A stretch of DNA of 35,873 nt from Microvirga massiliensis (GTDB taxonomy: Bacteria; Pseudomonadota; Alphaproteobacteria; Rhizobiales; Beijerinckiaceae): contig NZ_LN811350.1 in NCBI RefSeq assembly GCF_001006805.1, positions 205,287-241,159 of the forward strand, written 5' to 3'. The notes under the pieces were generated by a model. The model saw nothing but the letters and a program-made list of their open reading frames with translations, was not told where the DNA came from and searched no databases. Made by a program: the position numbers and the translations under genes. Below, in pieces: positions 9,453 through 20,074 of this stretch. Positions within the stretch are counted from its first letter, which is position 1, and each line of letters begins with the position of its first letter.

Positions 9453-9585
9453 CGGCTCCGGCGGGCGCGCCTCGCGCCCTTCACATCCCGCGCCCGAGGA
9501 TCCACATTGACGGGGTGGGCTTTTCGACCGCCCTTCATCGATTCGCTACTGACTCGGCCGGCCTTGAACCGGCGCGGAGGATTTC

Positions 9586-10146
9586 ATGTTCATCCAGACC
9601 GAAGCGACACCGAACCCGGCCACCCTGAAGTTCCTACCCGGGCGGGTCGTGATGCCCCAGGGCACCTTCGATGCCCGCGACGCGCGGGGCGCGGCGGGCT
9701 CGCCCCTGGCCGTACGGCTGTTCACCGTTCCCGAGGTCGCGGGCGTGTTCCTCGGCTATGATTTCATCACCGTGACGAAGTCGGACGGGGAATGGCAGCA
9801 TCTCAAGCCGGCGATCCTCGGCGCCATCATGGAACACTTCATGTCCGGCGCCCCCGTGCTCACCATCGACCAGAGCCCGGACACCGAGGACGGCGAAGAG
9901 TTCTTCGACGAGGAGGACGCGCCGACCGTCGCGACCATCAAGGAACTCCTCGACACGCGCGTGCGCCCGGCAGTGGCCGGTGACGGCGGCGACATCACGT
10001 TCCGGGGCTACAAGGACGGGGTCGTCTATCTCGCGATGAAGGGCTCCTGCTCGGGCTGTCCCTCCTCGACCGCGACCCTCAAGCACGGCATCCAGAACCT
10101 GCTCCGCCACTTCCTGCCGGACGTCCGCGAGGTGCAGTCCGTCTGA
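9586..10146 (+). CDS. NFU1-type iron-sulfur cluster scaffold
   Basis: A 186-residue NifU-family protein with the N-terminal Nfu_N domain (MFIQTEATPNPATLKFLPG, about 1-90), an acidic linker (about 97-112) and the C-terminal NifU domain with the cluster-binding pair Cys155 and Cys158 in KGSCSGCPSS. It is predicted to carry a 4Fe-4S cluster to client enzymes; MiaB encoded downstream is a plausible client, but this is inference. Full length for the mitochondrial/alphaproteobacterial NFU1 type. Confidence 0.94.
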   Translation: MFIQTEATPNPATLKFLPGRVVMPQGTFDARDARGAAGSPLAVRLFTVPEVAGVFLGYDFITVTKSDGEWQHLKPAILGAIMEHFMSGAPVLTIDQSPDTEDGEEFFDEEDAPTVATIKELLDTRVRPAVAGDGGDITFRGYKDGVVYLAMKGSCSGCPSSTATLKHGIQNLLRHFLPDVREVQSV

Positions 10147-10277
10147 GGCTCCGTCCCGGGCGGGCAGGAGCGAACCGGCGATCATCTCCTCTTGAGCTTC
10201 GACGAATTCTGTCGGAATGCCTGAGGGCGACCCGGATCTGCGCCGCCTCTGGCACGGCGTCGATCCGGGCTCTATAG

Positions 10278-10321
10278 CATCGGACCCAAAAGTGGATTCC
10301 ACTTTTGGGGTCAATCCGATG
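10278..10321. repeat. Long palindrome, first of two upstream of tsaB
   Basis: The outer arms CATCGGA/TCCGATG and inner arms CCCAAAAGTGGA/TCCACTTTTGGG form an almost uninterrupted stem. No coding content is seen. Similar AAAAGTGG/CCACTTTT palindromes are, to my knowledge, dispersed between genes in Microvirga-like genomes. Confidence 0.75.
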
Positions 10322-10339
10322 CTTTGGTTCTTGAGCGGC

Positions 10340-10384
10340 GCATCGTTCGACGCGGAAAAGCGGACCCACTTTTCCGCACGATGC
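10340..10384. repeat. Long palindrome, second of two upstream of tsaB
   Basis: The outer arms GCATCGT/ACGATGC and inner arms GCGGAAAAG/CTTTTCCGC form a stem with a GTTC-type bulge. Together with the palindrome at 10278-10321 it fills the 274-base gap between the NFU gene and tsaB. The pair probably inserted as one composite repeat. Confidence 0.75.
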
Positions 10385-10420
10385 GCGAAGCGTTTGAAGC
10401 AACGAGACGGGGGTTCGATC

Positions 10421-11104
10421 GTGCACGTCCTGGCCATCGACACGGCACTCGGGGCCTGCTCGGCCTGTGTGCTCGACACCGGGCAGGGGGCGGTGCTCGC
10501 CCGCGAGACCCTCCTGATGGACCGTGGACACGCGGAGGCCCTCCTCCCCCTCCTCGACCGCGTGGTATCGGGGGTCGAAGGAGGCTTCGGGTCGCTCGGC
10601 CGCGTCGCGGTCACGGTCGGGCCCGGGAGCTATACGGGCCTGCGGGTCGGGATCTCCGCGGCCCGGGCGATCGGGCTCGCCGTCGGCATTCCGGTCATCG
10701 GCGTCGCGACGCTCTCGGCCCTGCTTGCGCCCCTGATGGCGACCGAGACGCGGCGCGTCCTCGTCGCGGCGATCGATGCGAAGCACGGGCAGATCTATGT
10801 GCAGGCCGTGGCCCCGGGCGGACGGACGATCATTCCGCCGGCGCTCATGCCCTTGCGCGATGCGACGCGCCTGCTCGGCTCCGGCCCCCTCGTTCTCGCG
10901 GGGTCCGGCGCTCCGGCCCTCGCGGCGGATGCCTGGGCGCAGGGGATCGAGAGCCTCGTCGCCGATTCGGCCTCCGCTCCGGACATCGCCTTCGTGGCCC
11001 GTCTCGGCGCTATCGCGGATCCCGCCCAGGCCCTGCCGAAGCCGCTCTATCTGCGGAGCCCGGATGCGAAGCCCCAGGACGGCGCGCGAATCCCGCGCCG
11101 ATAG
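10421..11104 (+). CDS. tsaB: tRNA threonylcarbamoyladenosine modification protein TsaB
   Basis: A 227-residue ASKHA-fold protein, the partner of TsaD in making t6A37 on ANN-decoding tRNAs. The N-terminal VHVLAIDTALGACSACVLD and the diagnostic VTVGPGSYTGLRVG (about 65-78) are clear. The GTG at 10421 is chosen because the open frame upstream to 10217 is made of repeat palindromes. It is followed after six bases by the RimI-like gene; tsaB-rimI linkage is common. Confidence 0.92.
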   Translation: MHVLAIDTALGACSACVLDTGQGAVLARETLLMDRGHAEALLPLLDRVVSGVEGGFGSLGRVAVTVGPGSYTGLRVGISAARAIGLAVGIPVIGVATLSALLAPLMATETRRVLVAAIDAKHGQIYVQAVAPGGRTIIPPALMPLRDATRLLGSGPLVLAGSGAPALAADAWAQGIESLVADSASAPDIAFVARLGAIADPAQALPKPLYLRSPDAKPQDGARIPRR

Positions 11105-11110
11105 GCCGCC

Positions 11111-11593
11111 ATGCTGAGCTGGTTCCAGCGTCCGGCCCAGGTGCCGGCTATCCTGCCGCTCACCCTCGACCACACCGAACGCGCCGCGCTCCTGCACGAA
11201 CAGGCCTTCGCGCGTCCCTGGAACCAGCTCGATTTCGAGCGGCTTCTCAGCGACCGGACCGTGATCGCCGACGGGCTCTTTCTCGGCCCCGACCCGAACC
11301 CTGTCGGCTATGTCCTCTCGCGGGTCGTGATCGACGAGGCTGAGATCCTGACGGTCACCGTCGCCGCCGAGGCCCGCGGGCAGGGCTGCGCGCGCGCGCT
11401 TCTCCGGCACCATTTCGAAGGCCTCGCCCGGGCCGGAGCGCAGGTCGTGCACCTCGAAGTCGAGGAGGGGAACGCGCCCGCGCTGGCGCTGTATCGTCGC
11501 CTCGGCTTCGAGGAGACCGGGCGCCGGCCGGGCTATTACCTCAAGCCCGACGGAAGCATGGCCCATGCGCTCACGATGCGCTGCTCCCTCTGA
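11111..11593 (+). CDS. rimI: RimI-like GNAT N-acetyltransferase
   Basis: A 160-residue GNAT-fold protein. The acetyl-CoA motif A is in ILTVTVAAEARGQGCARALL (RGQGCA P-loop, about residues 93-98), followed by VVHLEVEEGNAPALALYRRLGFEETGRRPGYY, the usual RimI ending. RimI acetylates the N-terminus of ribosomal protein S18. The position next to tsaB supports this name, but GNAT specificity cannot be settled from sequence. Confidence 0.85.
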   Translation: MLSWFQRPAQVPAILPLTLDHTERAALLHEQAFARPWNQLDFERLLSDRTVIADGLFLGPDPNPVGYVLSRVVIDEAEILTVTVAAEARGQGCARALLRHHFEGLARAGAQVVHLEVEEGNAPALALYRRLGFEETGRRPGYYLKPDGSMAHALTMRCSL

Positions 11594-11701
11594 GCGGAAC
11601 GGAAGCGCAGGCGACGGTTCCGGGACGATCCTTCCGGGTGGTTGTCACGCTTCGGTATCATGCTCTAGCTCTCGGATAACGTAGGCGTACGGAGCGTTTC
11701 T

Positions 11702-12157
11702 TTGGCGAAGCGGAATGGAAAGACGGCGGCGCGCCGCCGGCCGGGTCACATCGAGCGGACCTGTCGCGAACGTGGCCTGAGGATGACGGGCCAGCGCCGG
11801 CTGATCGCGCGCCTGCTCGACGAGGCCCGGGACCATCCGGACGTCGTCGAGCTGCACCGGCGCGCCTCCTCGGCGGACCCGCGCATCTCGCTCTCGACCG
11901 TCTACCGCACCGTGAAGCTCTTCGAGAACGAGGGGATCCTCGACCGGCTCGAGTTCCGCGACGGCCGCGCGCGCTACGAGCAGGCGGATGTCGAGCATCA
12001 CGACCACCTCATCAATCTCGCGACCGGCGACGTGATCGAATTCCACTCGGAGGAGATCGAGGCGTTGCAGACCGAGATCGCCCGGCGGCTCGGCTACAAG
12101 GTCGTGTATCACCGCCTCGAGCTCTACGCGCTCCCCCTCGGCAAGGACGAGGAATGA
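11702..12157 (+). CDS. Fur/Mur-type metal-responsive transcriptional regulator
   Basis: A 151-residue Fur-family regulator. The winged helix includes GLRMTGQRRLIARLL and RISLSTVYRTVKLFENEGILDRLEF; the metal-site region is DVEHHDHLINLATGDVIEFH. There are no CxxC zinc motifs. In alphaproteobacteria the Fur orthologue usually senses manganese (Mur), so iron versus manganese is open. The TTG at 11702 is the only plausible start before the domain, as a stop lies 36 bases upstream in frame. Its stop overlaps plsC by four bases (ATGA), suggesting coupled translation. Confidence 0.88.
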   Translation: MAKRNGKTAARRRPGHIERTCRERGLRMTGQRRLIARLLDEARDHPDVVELHRRASSADPRISLSTVYRTVKLFENEGILDRLEFRDGRARYEQADVEHHDHLINLATGDVIEFHSEEIEALQTEIARRLGYKVVYHRLELYALPLGKDEE

Positions 12158-12924
12158 GCCGGGCGGGTCTGTTCCTGCGGCTCGCGATCCTCGCCCTGTT
12201 CACCCTGGTCACGATCGGACCCCAGGCGCTTGCCGTGCGGTTCGGCTGGTCCTGGGCCGGAATCGTGCCGATCCTCTTCCACCGCCTGGTCCTGCGGCTC
12301 TTCGACATAAGGGTGCAGGAGCAGGGCGAGCCGCCGGGAAGCGACGCGACGCTCGTTCTCGCCAATCACGTCTCCTGGATCGACATTCCCGTCATCGGGT
12401 CGCTGCAGCCGCTCTCCTTCATCGCGAAATCGGAGGTCAGGACCTGGCCGGGAGTGGGCGTGCTCGCGCGCCTGCAGCGCACCGTCTTCATCGACCGCAA
12501 GAGCCGCCGGGCCACCGCGGAGGTGACCCGGACTGTCGCCCATCGGCTCGTGCGCGGGGAGGTCATCGTCCTCTTCGCAGAGGGGACCACCGGCGACGGC
12601 AACCGGATCCTGCCGTTCCGCTCCTCTCTCGTCGGCGCCGCCCAGGCGGCCCTGACGGATTCCACGACCGGGCGCGTCCTCCTGCAGCCGCTCGCGATCA
12701 CCTACACGCGGCGCGGCGGCCTGCCGGTCACCCGCCGCGAGCGCCCGGAAATCTGCTGGTACGGCGACATGGAGCTCGCCCCGCACATCGCCCGGTTCGC
12801 CAAGGCGGGCCCTCTCGACGTGACCGTCGTCTGGGGCGAGCCGCAACCCTTCTGCGGAGACCGCAAGCAGGCCACGATGCTCGCCGAGCAGGCGGTTCGC
12901 GAGGCGATCGCCGCGACCCGTTGA
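12154..12924 (+). CDS. plsC: 1-acyl-sn-glycerol-3-phosphate acyltransferase PlsC
   Basis: A 256-residue membrane acyltransferase that converts lysophosphatidate to phosphatidate. It has an N-terminal hydrophobic segment (about 8-40), the catalytic NHVSWID motif (Asn71-His72...Asp77) and the substrate-binding FAEGTT motif (141-146). The C-terminal part is typical for the PlsC/LpxL-like group. It overlaps the fur-like gene by four bases and precedes miaB by about 118 bases. Ornithine-lipid OlsA is a related alternative. Confidence 0.88.
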   Translation: MSRAGLFLRLAILALFTLVTIGPQALAVRFGWSWAGIVPILFHRLVLRLFDIRVQEQGEPPGSDATLVLANHVSWIDIPVIGSLQPLSFIAKSEVRTWPGVGVLARLQRTVFIDRKSRRATAEVTRTVAHRLVRGEVIVLFAEGTTGDGNRILPFRSSLVGAAQAALTDSTTGRVLLQPLAITYTRRGGLPVTRRERPEICWYGDMELAPHIARFAKAGPLDVTVVWGEPQPFCGDRKQATMLAEQAVREAIAATR

Positions 12925-13042
12925 GGACGTTGCCGCCGCGGCCGATGAGGGCCGAGCCTCTGCTCTTCTCTCGCAGGCCCGAAACGCGTAGAGAGGGCTC
13001 AAGCCGCAGAGCGGCGCCCCCGGATCAACAGGCCTGTCCCGC

Positions 13043-14404
<1,362 letters not shown>

Positions 14405-14508
14405 CATGGGAAAGACCCGTCCGCATATATGGCTCACTCACAACTTGCAGCAGACGGAAGGGATCGCGCCGGCCCGGCGCGGTGGCTTGAACGTGGAGAC
14501 ATCGTGTG

Positions 14509-15558
14509 ATGCCTGATGACGGGGCGGGGGTGCGGAGCGCACCGAACCGGAGTTTCCCGCCCGGAGTCGAGGAAGCGGCGGAAATCACCCTCACGTTCGA
14601 CGACAATCGGCTCGCTGGACTCGTCTTCGGCCATTACGACCAGAACCTCGCCCATCTCGAGCGGCGCTTGAACGTCGTCGCGACCGCGAACGGCAACCGG
14701 GTCATCCTGAAGGGCCGCCCGGAAGCTTCGGAACAGGCGCGCCGGGTTCTCGAGGGTCTCTACGATCGCGCGCGGCAGGGACAGAGCCTGACGCTCGGCG
14801 ACATCGACGGCGCCATCCAGGAAAGCGCGCTGCAGGGCTCGCTCTTCCCGTCCGACGACGGCCAGGGCCGGACCTCTTTCGAGCATATCGTGACCCGCCG
14901 CCGCGGGGCCGTGCGCGCCCGCAACCAGGCCCAGAGCGCCTATATTCAGATGCTGCGGCAGCACGAGCTCGTCTTCGCGGAGGGGCCGGCCGGAACCGGC
15001 AAGACCTGGCTCGCCGTGGGACATGCCGTCTCGCTTCTCGAGCGCGGCCAGGCGGAGCGGCTGATCCTCTCGCGGCCTGCGGTCGAGGCAGGCGAGCGGC
15101 TCGGGTTCCTGCCCGGGGACATGCGCGAGAAGGTCGATCCCTATCTGCGCCCGATCTACGATGCGCTCTATGACTTCATGGAGGCCCGGCACGTCGAGCG
15201 CGGGCTGCAGACCGGCATGATCGAGATCGCGCCGCTCGCCTTCATGCGCGGGCGCACGCTCACGAATGCGGTGGTGCTGCTCGACGAGGCGCAGAACACC
15301 ACCTCCATGCAGATGAAGATGTTCCTGACCCGCCTCGGCGAAGGCTCGCGCATGGTCGTCACCGGCGACCCGACCCAGATCGATCTCCCGCCCGGGCAGA
15401 AATCCGGCCTGATCGAGGCCATGCGGATCCTCCAGGGCGTGCCGGGCATCGGGCGTGCCACCTTCAAGGACCAGGACGTCGTGCGGCACGATCTCGTTCG
15501 CCGGATCGTCGCAGCCTACGACAATGCGTCCCGTGCGCCGTCGGAGGAGCCGGCGTGA
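14509..15558 (+). CDS. phoH: PhoH-like ATPase
   Basis: A 349-residue PhoH/YbeZ family protein. The Walker A motif GPAGTGKT is at residues 159-166 and the Walker B at VVLLDEAQN (about 257-265); an N-terminal KH-like region (about 25-90) precedes the ATPase domain. YbeZ works with the endoribonuclease YbeY in RNA metabolism, and the two genes overlap here by four bases. ATG at 14509, with GGAGAC eight bases upstream; an adjacent GTG at 14506 is also possible. Confidence 0.94.
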   Translation: MPDDGAGVRSAPNRSFPPGVEEAAEITLTFDDNRLAGLVFGHYDQNLAHLERRLNVVATANGNRVILKGRPEASEQARRVLEGLYDRARQGQSLTLGDIDGAIQESALQGSLFPSDDGQGRTSFEHIVTRRRGAVRARNQAQSAYIQMLRQHELVFAEGPAGTGKTWLAVGHAVSLLERGQAERLILSRPAVEAGERLGFLPGDMREKVDPYLRPIYDALYDFMEARHVERGLQTGMIEIAPLAFMRGRTLTNAVVLLDEAQNTTSMQMKMFLTRLGEGSRMVVTGDPTQIDLPPGQKSGLIEAMRILQGVPGIGRATFKDQDVVRHDLVRRIVAAYDNASRAPSEEPA

Positions 15559-16034
15559 TCGACCTCGAGATCTCGACCGAGGCCTCCGGCTGGGAGACGA
15601 GCATTCCCGATCTCGAGGAGCGGGTCGGGAAGGCGGTCGATGCGGCCGTCGCGGCTGTGCCCTCCCCTCCCGGTGAGGCCACCCTCAGCGTGCTCCTGAC
15701 CGACGATGCGGCGATTCGCGAGCTGAACGCGGCCTGGCGCCACCAGGACAAGCCCACCAACGTGCTGTCCTTTCCGGCGCCCGCGACGATGCCGGGGCCC
15801 GGGCCGCGTCATCTCGGTGACATCGCCCTGGCCTTCGAGACGATGGTGCGGGAGGCGGAGACCGAGGGAAAAACGCTGCAGGACCACCTCAGCCACCTCG
15901 TGATCCATGGGGTCCTGCACCTCCTCGGCTTCGACCATGAGGTTGAGGCCGAGGCCGAAATCATGGAAAGCTTGGAAGTTGCGGCGTTGCGCAGCTTGGG
16001 CATCGCCGATCCTTATCGTGAAAAGGCGGCGTGA
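15555..16034 (+). CDS. ybeY: Endoribonuclease YbeY
   Basis: A 159-residue YbeY, a zinc enzyme in 16S rRNA 3' maturation and ribosome quality control. The zinc ligands are His118, His122 and His128 in HGVLHLLGFDH, the family signature, preceded by the conserved TNVLSFP (68-74) and LGDIALAFE (87-95). GTG start at 15555 overlapping the phoH stop (GTGA). Confidence 0.96.
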   Translation: MIDLEISTEASGWETSIPDLEERVGKAVDAAVAAVPSPPGEATLSVLLTDDAAIRELNAAWRHQDKPTNVLSFPAPATMPGPGPRHLGDIALAFETMVREAETEGKTLQDHLSHLVIHGVLHLLGFDHEVEAEAEIMESLEVAALRSLGIADPYREKAA

Positions 16035-16064
16035 ACGGGTGCTCCCGTCGCGCTGCGAGAGGCC

Positions 16065-17150
16065 ATGAACGACGACCGAAGTCGAAGCGAACGTGCCGTC
16101 CGGACCGACGTGGATCCGGACATAGCCGGCGAGCGCTGGTACGAACGCCTGCTGAGCCGGCTCGGACTGAAACACCGGGATTCCATCCGCCACGATCTCG
16201 AGGATGCCCTCGCAGAGGCCGAGCAGGATGCGGACTTCTCGCCCCAGGAACGGGCGATGCTCAGGAACGTCCTCGGCCTGCATCGCATCAGGGTCGATGA
16301 CGTCATGGTCCCGCGGGCCGACATCGTCGCAGTGCCGGCCGACCTGAATCTCGGGGACCTCCTCAACATGTTCCGGACGGCCGGGCATTCCCGCCTGCCC
16401 GTCTATGGGGAGACCCTGGACGACCCGAAGGGCATGGTCCACATCCGCGACTTTCTCGATTTCATCGCGATGCGGGCCGACAACCGGTCCTCGCGCCGGC
16501 GCAAGGCCGAGGCCAACGGCCCCTCCTCGCAGCCCCCGAGCCTTGGGCGTGTCGATCTCTCACTGACCATTGCCGAAGCGAAGATCCTGCGGCCGGTGCT
16601 GTTCGTGCCGCCCTCGATGCCCGCCGTCGATCTCCTCGTGCGCATGCAGGCGACGCGCACCCACATGGCGCTCGTGATCGACGAATATGGCGGAACCGAC
16701 GGCCTCGTCTCGATCGAGGATCTCGTCGAGGTCGTGGTCGGCAACATCGAGGACGAGCACGACGAGGACGAGGCCCGGATGATTATCCCGAACGACGACG
16801 ACACGTTCATCGCCGATGCCCGTGCGGGTCTCGAGGAAGTCTCGGAAGCGCTCGGGATCGACCTCGGCGCCGAAGGCGTCGCCGACGAGGTCGATACGCT
16901 CGGCGGGCTGATCGTGACCCTGGTCGGCCGCGTTCCGCCCCGCGGCGAGCTGATCGCCGGGCCGGAGAACCTCGAATTCGAGATCCTCGATGCGGATCCG
17001 AGGCGCCTCAAGAAGCTGCGCATCCATCGGCGTCCGACCGCCGAAGCCGCGGCAGCCGCGTTGACGCACCCGGAGGTCCCGCCGGCCGCAGGCACCGTGC
17101 CGTTCCAGAGCCGCCACGAGTCGCGGCCCGGGAGCGCGGCCGCGGAATGA
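16065..17150 (+). CDS. corC: CBS-domain protein of the CorC/HlyC family
   Basis: A 361-residue protein with an N-terminal segment containing VDDVMVPRADIVAVP (about 76-90), two CBS domains (about 78-135 and 165-225) and a C-terminal CorC_HlyC transporter-associated domain (about 240-325, with LGGLIVTLVGRVPPRGE). The family is linked to magnesium/cobalt efflux and, in the ybeY-lnt context, to envelope and RNA homeostasis; the exact role is unclear. It lacks the DUF21 membrane domain of larger homologues. Four-base overlap with lnt. Confidence 0.9.
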   Translation: MNDDRSRSERAVRTDVDPDIAGERWYERLLSRLGLKHRDSIRHDLEDALAEAEQDADFSPQERAMLRNVLGLHRIRVDDVMVPRADIVAVPADLNLGDLLNMFRTAGHSRLPVYGETLDDPKGMVHIRDFLDFIAMRADNRSSRRRKAEANGPSSQPPSLGRVDLSLTIAEAKILRPVLFVPPSMPAVDLLVRMQATRTHMALVIDEYGGTDGLVSIEDLVEVVVGNIEDEHDEDEARMIIPNDDDTFIADARAGLEEVSEALGIDLGAEGVADEVDTLGGLIVTLVGRVPPRGELIAGPENLEFEILDADPRRLKKLRIHRRPTAEAAAAALTHPEVPPAAGTVPFQSRHESRPGSAAAE

Positions 17151-18796
17151 AAGGCATCGCATCGTCCGTCGCCCAGGTGCGCGGCTGGCGGCGCGTGCTC
17201 CTGCTGGCCGGTTCGGGCGCGGCCGGTGCGCTGGCGATGCCACCATTCGGCTTCCTGCCGGCCCTGTTCCTCTCGCTCACCGTCCCCGTCTGGGTCCTGG
17301 ACGGGATCGACCACGAAGGCGATCCCCGCCGGACCCTGCGCGATGCGGTCCTGGCCGGATGGTGGTGGGGGTTCGGCTACTTCGTCGCCGGATTATGGTG
17401 GCTCGGCGCCGCCTTTCTCGTCGAAGCGGACCAGTTCGCCTGGGCGCTGCCGTTCGGCGTGCTCGGGCTGCCCGCGATCCTGGCCTTCTACCCGGCCGCG
17501 GGGTTTGCCGCGGCCCGCGCGATCTGGTCGCCCGGCCCGTTGCGGATTCTGGCTTTCGCGGCGGCGCTCGCGGCCAGCGAGTGGCTCAGGGGGCATCTCT
17601 TCACGGGCTTTCCCTGGAACACCCTCGGGATGGCGCTGGGCCAGCAGCTCTGGCTCATGCAGAGCGCTTCGCTGATCGGGCTCTACGGCCTGACGGTCCT
17701 GGCGATCATGATCGGCGCGGCCCCGGCGGCGCTCGGCACCAATGCGGCCAGGAATGCCCGGTTCGCGCTCCCGGCCGCTTCCGCCCTCGTCCTCCTCGCC
17801 ATGACGGGCTTCGGGGCCCTGCATGTCCCGCGCGAGCCCGCGCCCCTCGTCGACGGCGTCCGCCTCCGGATCATGCAGCCCAACCTGCCGCAGGATGCCA
17901 AGTTCAGCGCCGCGAACGGCCCTGCCATCATGCGGCATTACCTCGGGGTGAGCGACCGGCCCGGTCCGGACGGACGAGGCGTCGCGGGCGCGACCCATCT
18001 GATCTGGCCGGAATCCGCCTTTCCCTTTCTCCTGCACCGGGAGCCCGTCGCGCTGGCCCAGATCGCGGGGCTCCTGCCCGCCGGAACGACGCTCGTGACG
18101 GGCGCGGCGCGCATGTCCGCGCCCATCCCCGGCGAGGTGGTCGGCCGCTTCTACAACTCCGTCCAGGTGGTCGCCCCGGATGGGACCATCACGGCAAGTT
18201 ACGACAAGACGCATCTCGTCCCGTTCGGGGAATATGTCCCGGGCTTTCTGGATTCTACGCTCAGAAGCCTCGGGCTGCGCCAGTTCGTTCACATCCCGGG
18301 CGGCTTTACGCCGGCGGAGATCCGCCGCCCCCTCGAGGTGCCGGGCCTTCCGCCGCTCGCGGCGACGATCTGCTACGAAGCGATCTTCCCGGGGGCGGTG
18401 CTGCCGGATGGCCCGCGCCCCGAGCTCATCCTGAACGTCACGAACGATGCCTGGTTCGGCAACACCCCAGGGCCCTACCAGCATTTCGCCCAGGCTCGCC
18501 TCAGGGCCGTCGAGGAGGGCCTGTCGCTCGTCCGGGCCGCCAATACCGGGATCTCGGCCGTGGTGGACGGGCACGGGCGCATTCTCGGCGCGCTGCCCCT
18601 CGGAACGGAGGGCGTCCTCGACGCTGCCCTTCCGCAGGCGCTGCCCCCGACCTTGTTCCGGAAGACGGGCGCGCTCGGCTTCCTGCTCCTGCTCGGGCTT
18701 TGTGCCGGACTTGGTCTCTTTGGGCGGATCCGCGAAGGAAGGTGGGCTAGGCATAAGACGTTCGTCAAAAAGAACGGGTTCGCTGTAAAAGCTTGA
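17147..18796 (+). CDS. lnt: Apolipoprotein N-acyltransferase Lnt
   Basis: A 549-residue inner-membrane protein that adds the third acyl chain to lipoproteins. About six N-terminal transmembrane segments (to residue ~225) precede the periplasmic nitrilase-like domain. The catalytic triad is visible as Glu289 (IWPESAFPF), Lys354 (SYDKTHLVPFGEY) and Cys409 (ATICYEAIFPG). A final membrane segment lies near 510-530. ATG at 17147 overlaps the corC stop. Confidence 0.95.
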   Translation: MKGIASSVAQVRGWRRVLLLAGSGAAGALAMPPFGFLPALFLSLTVPVWVLDGIDHEGDPRRTLRDAVLAGWWWGFGYFVAGLWWLGAAFLVEADQFAWALPFGVLGLPAILAFYPAAGFAAARAIWSPGPLRILAFAAALAASEWLRGHLFTGFPWNTLGMALGQQLWLMQSASLIGLYGLTVLAIMIGAAPAALGTNAARNARFALPAASALVLLAMTGFGALHVPREPAPLVDGVRLRIMQPNLPQDAKFSAANGPAIMRHYLGVSDRPGPDGRGVAGATHLIWPESAFPFLLHREPVALAQIAGLLPAGTTLVTGAARMSAPIPGEVVGRFYNSVQVVAPDGTITASYDKTHLVPFGEYVPGFLDSTLRSLGLRQFVHIPGGFTPAEIRRPLEVPGLPPLAATICYEAIFPGAVLPDGPRPELILNVTNDAWFGNTPGPYQHFAQARLRAVEEGLSLVRAANTGISAVVDGHGRILGALPLGTEGVLDAALPQALPPTLFRKTGALGFLLLLGLCAGLGLFGRIREGRWARHKTFVKKNGFAVKA

Positions 18797-18879
18797 CCTC
18801 CTAGATTGGGTCGGGCATCAGGCTGCAACGATCAGGGCGATTTTGCCCATCACCGCCAGAGTTGGAAGGAACGACATCC

Positions 18880-20058
18880 GTGCGCCGCTCGAGCTATCTC
18901 TTCACCAGCGAGTCCGTGTCGGAAGGGCATCCCGACAAGGTGTGCGACCGGATCTCCGACACCATCGTCGACGCCTATATCGCAGCCGAGCCGGAGGCAC
19001 GGGTCGCCTGTGAGACTCTGGCGACCACGAACCGCGTGGTGATCGCAGGCGAGGTTCGCGGCCCGGCCTCGATCACGCCGGAGAAGATCGAAGAGCTGAC
19101 CCGTGCAGCGATCAAGGACATCGGCTACGAGCAGGAAGGCTTCCACTGGAAGCACGCCGAGATCGACGTGTATCTGCACGCGCAGTCGGCCGACATCGCC
19201 ATGGGCGTCGATGCCAGCGGCAACAAGGACGAGGGCGCGGGCGACCAGGGCATCATGTTCGGGTATGCCTGCGACGACACGCCGGAATTGATGCCGGCGC
19301 CGATCCAGTACGCCCACAAGATTCTCGAGACTCTCGCGGCAGCCCGGAAGGCCGGCGCAGATGACGCCCGCCACCTCGGCCCCGACGCGAAGAGCCAGGT
19401 CACGGTCCGCTACGAGAAGGGCAGGCCCGTCGGCGCGACGCAGATCGTCCTCTCGACCCAGCACCTCAAGGAGGAACTGAACTCGGAGGACGTCCGCAGG
19501 ATCGTCGAACCCTATATCCGCAAGACGCTCCCGGAAGGCTGGATCTCGAGCGAGACCGTCTGGCACGTGAACCCGACCGGCAAGTTCGTCATCGGTGGCC
19601 CGGACGGCGATTGCGGGCTGACGGGCCGCAAGATCATCGTCGACACCTATGGCGGCGCGGCTCCCCATGGCGGCGGCGCCTTCTCGGGCAAGGACCCCAC
19701 GAAGGTCGACCGCTCGGCAGCCTATGCCGCGCGCTACCTCGCGAAGAACGTCGTCGCGGCAGGGCTCGCGCGGCGCTGCGCGATCCAGCTCTCATACGCC
19801 ATCGGCGTCGCGAAGCCGCTTTCGATCTATGCCGATCTCTACGACACCGGACAGGTCGACGAGGCGCGGCTCGAAGCGGTCCTCATGGACGTAATGGATC
19901 TCTCGCCCCGCGGTATCCGGACCCATCTCCAGCTGAACCGGCCGATTTACGCCCGGACCTCGGCCTACGGCCATTTCGGCCGGAAGCCGGATGCCGATGG
20001 CGGCTTCTCCTGGGAGAAGACGGACCTCGCCGACACCCTGAGGTCGGCGCTCGCCTGA
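18880..20058 (+). CDS. metK: S-adenosylmethionine synthetase
   Basis: A 392-residue MetK making SAM from methionine and ATP. The substrate motif GHPDK is at residues 16-20; [12 protein letters not shown] and [19 protein letters not shown] are the family signatures. GTG at 18880 is chosen: GGAAGGA at 18864-18870 is nine bases upstream and the protein starts [12 protein letters not shown] as expected. An upstream TTG at 18862 would place the ribosome site inside the gene. SAM made here is the cofactor of TrmB and MiaB. Confidence 0.96.
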   Translation: MRRSSYLFTSESVSEGHPDKVCDRISDTIVDAYIAAEPEARVACETLATTNRVVIAGEVRGPASITPEKIEELTRAAIKDIGYEQEGFHWKHAEIDVYLHAQSADIAMGVDASGNKDEGAGDQGIMFGYACDDTPELMPAPIQYAHKILETLAAARKAGADDARHLGPDAKSQVTVRYEKGRPVGATQIVLSTQHLKEELNSEDVRRIVEPYIRKTLPEGWISSETVWHVNPTGKFVIGGPDGDCGLTGRKIIVDTYGGAAPHGGGAFSGKDPTKVDRSAAYAARYLAKNVVAAGLARRCAIQLSYAIGVAKPLSIYADLYDTGQVDEARLEAVLMDVMDLSPRGIRTHLQLNRPIYARTSAYGHFGRKPDADGGFSWEKTDLADTLRSALA

Positions 20059-20074
20059 GGGCATCATCGACACC

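Noticed and set aside
10217..10420. Upstream in-frame extension of tsaB
   Set aside because: It is encoded by the two palindromic repeats, and TsaB similarity starts at the GTG at 10421.
18797..18879. SAM riboswitch upstream of metK
   Set aside because: Only a weak GGGC/GCCC hairpin (18835-18848) is present. I could not match SAM-II or SAM/SAH consensus elements in this 83-base gap.
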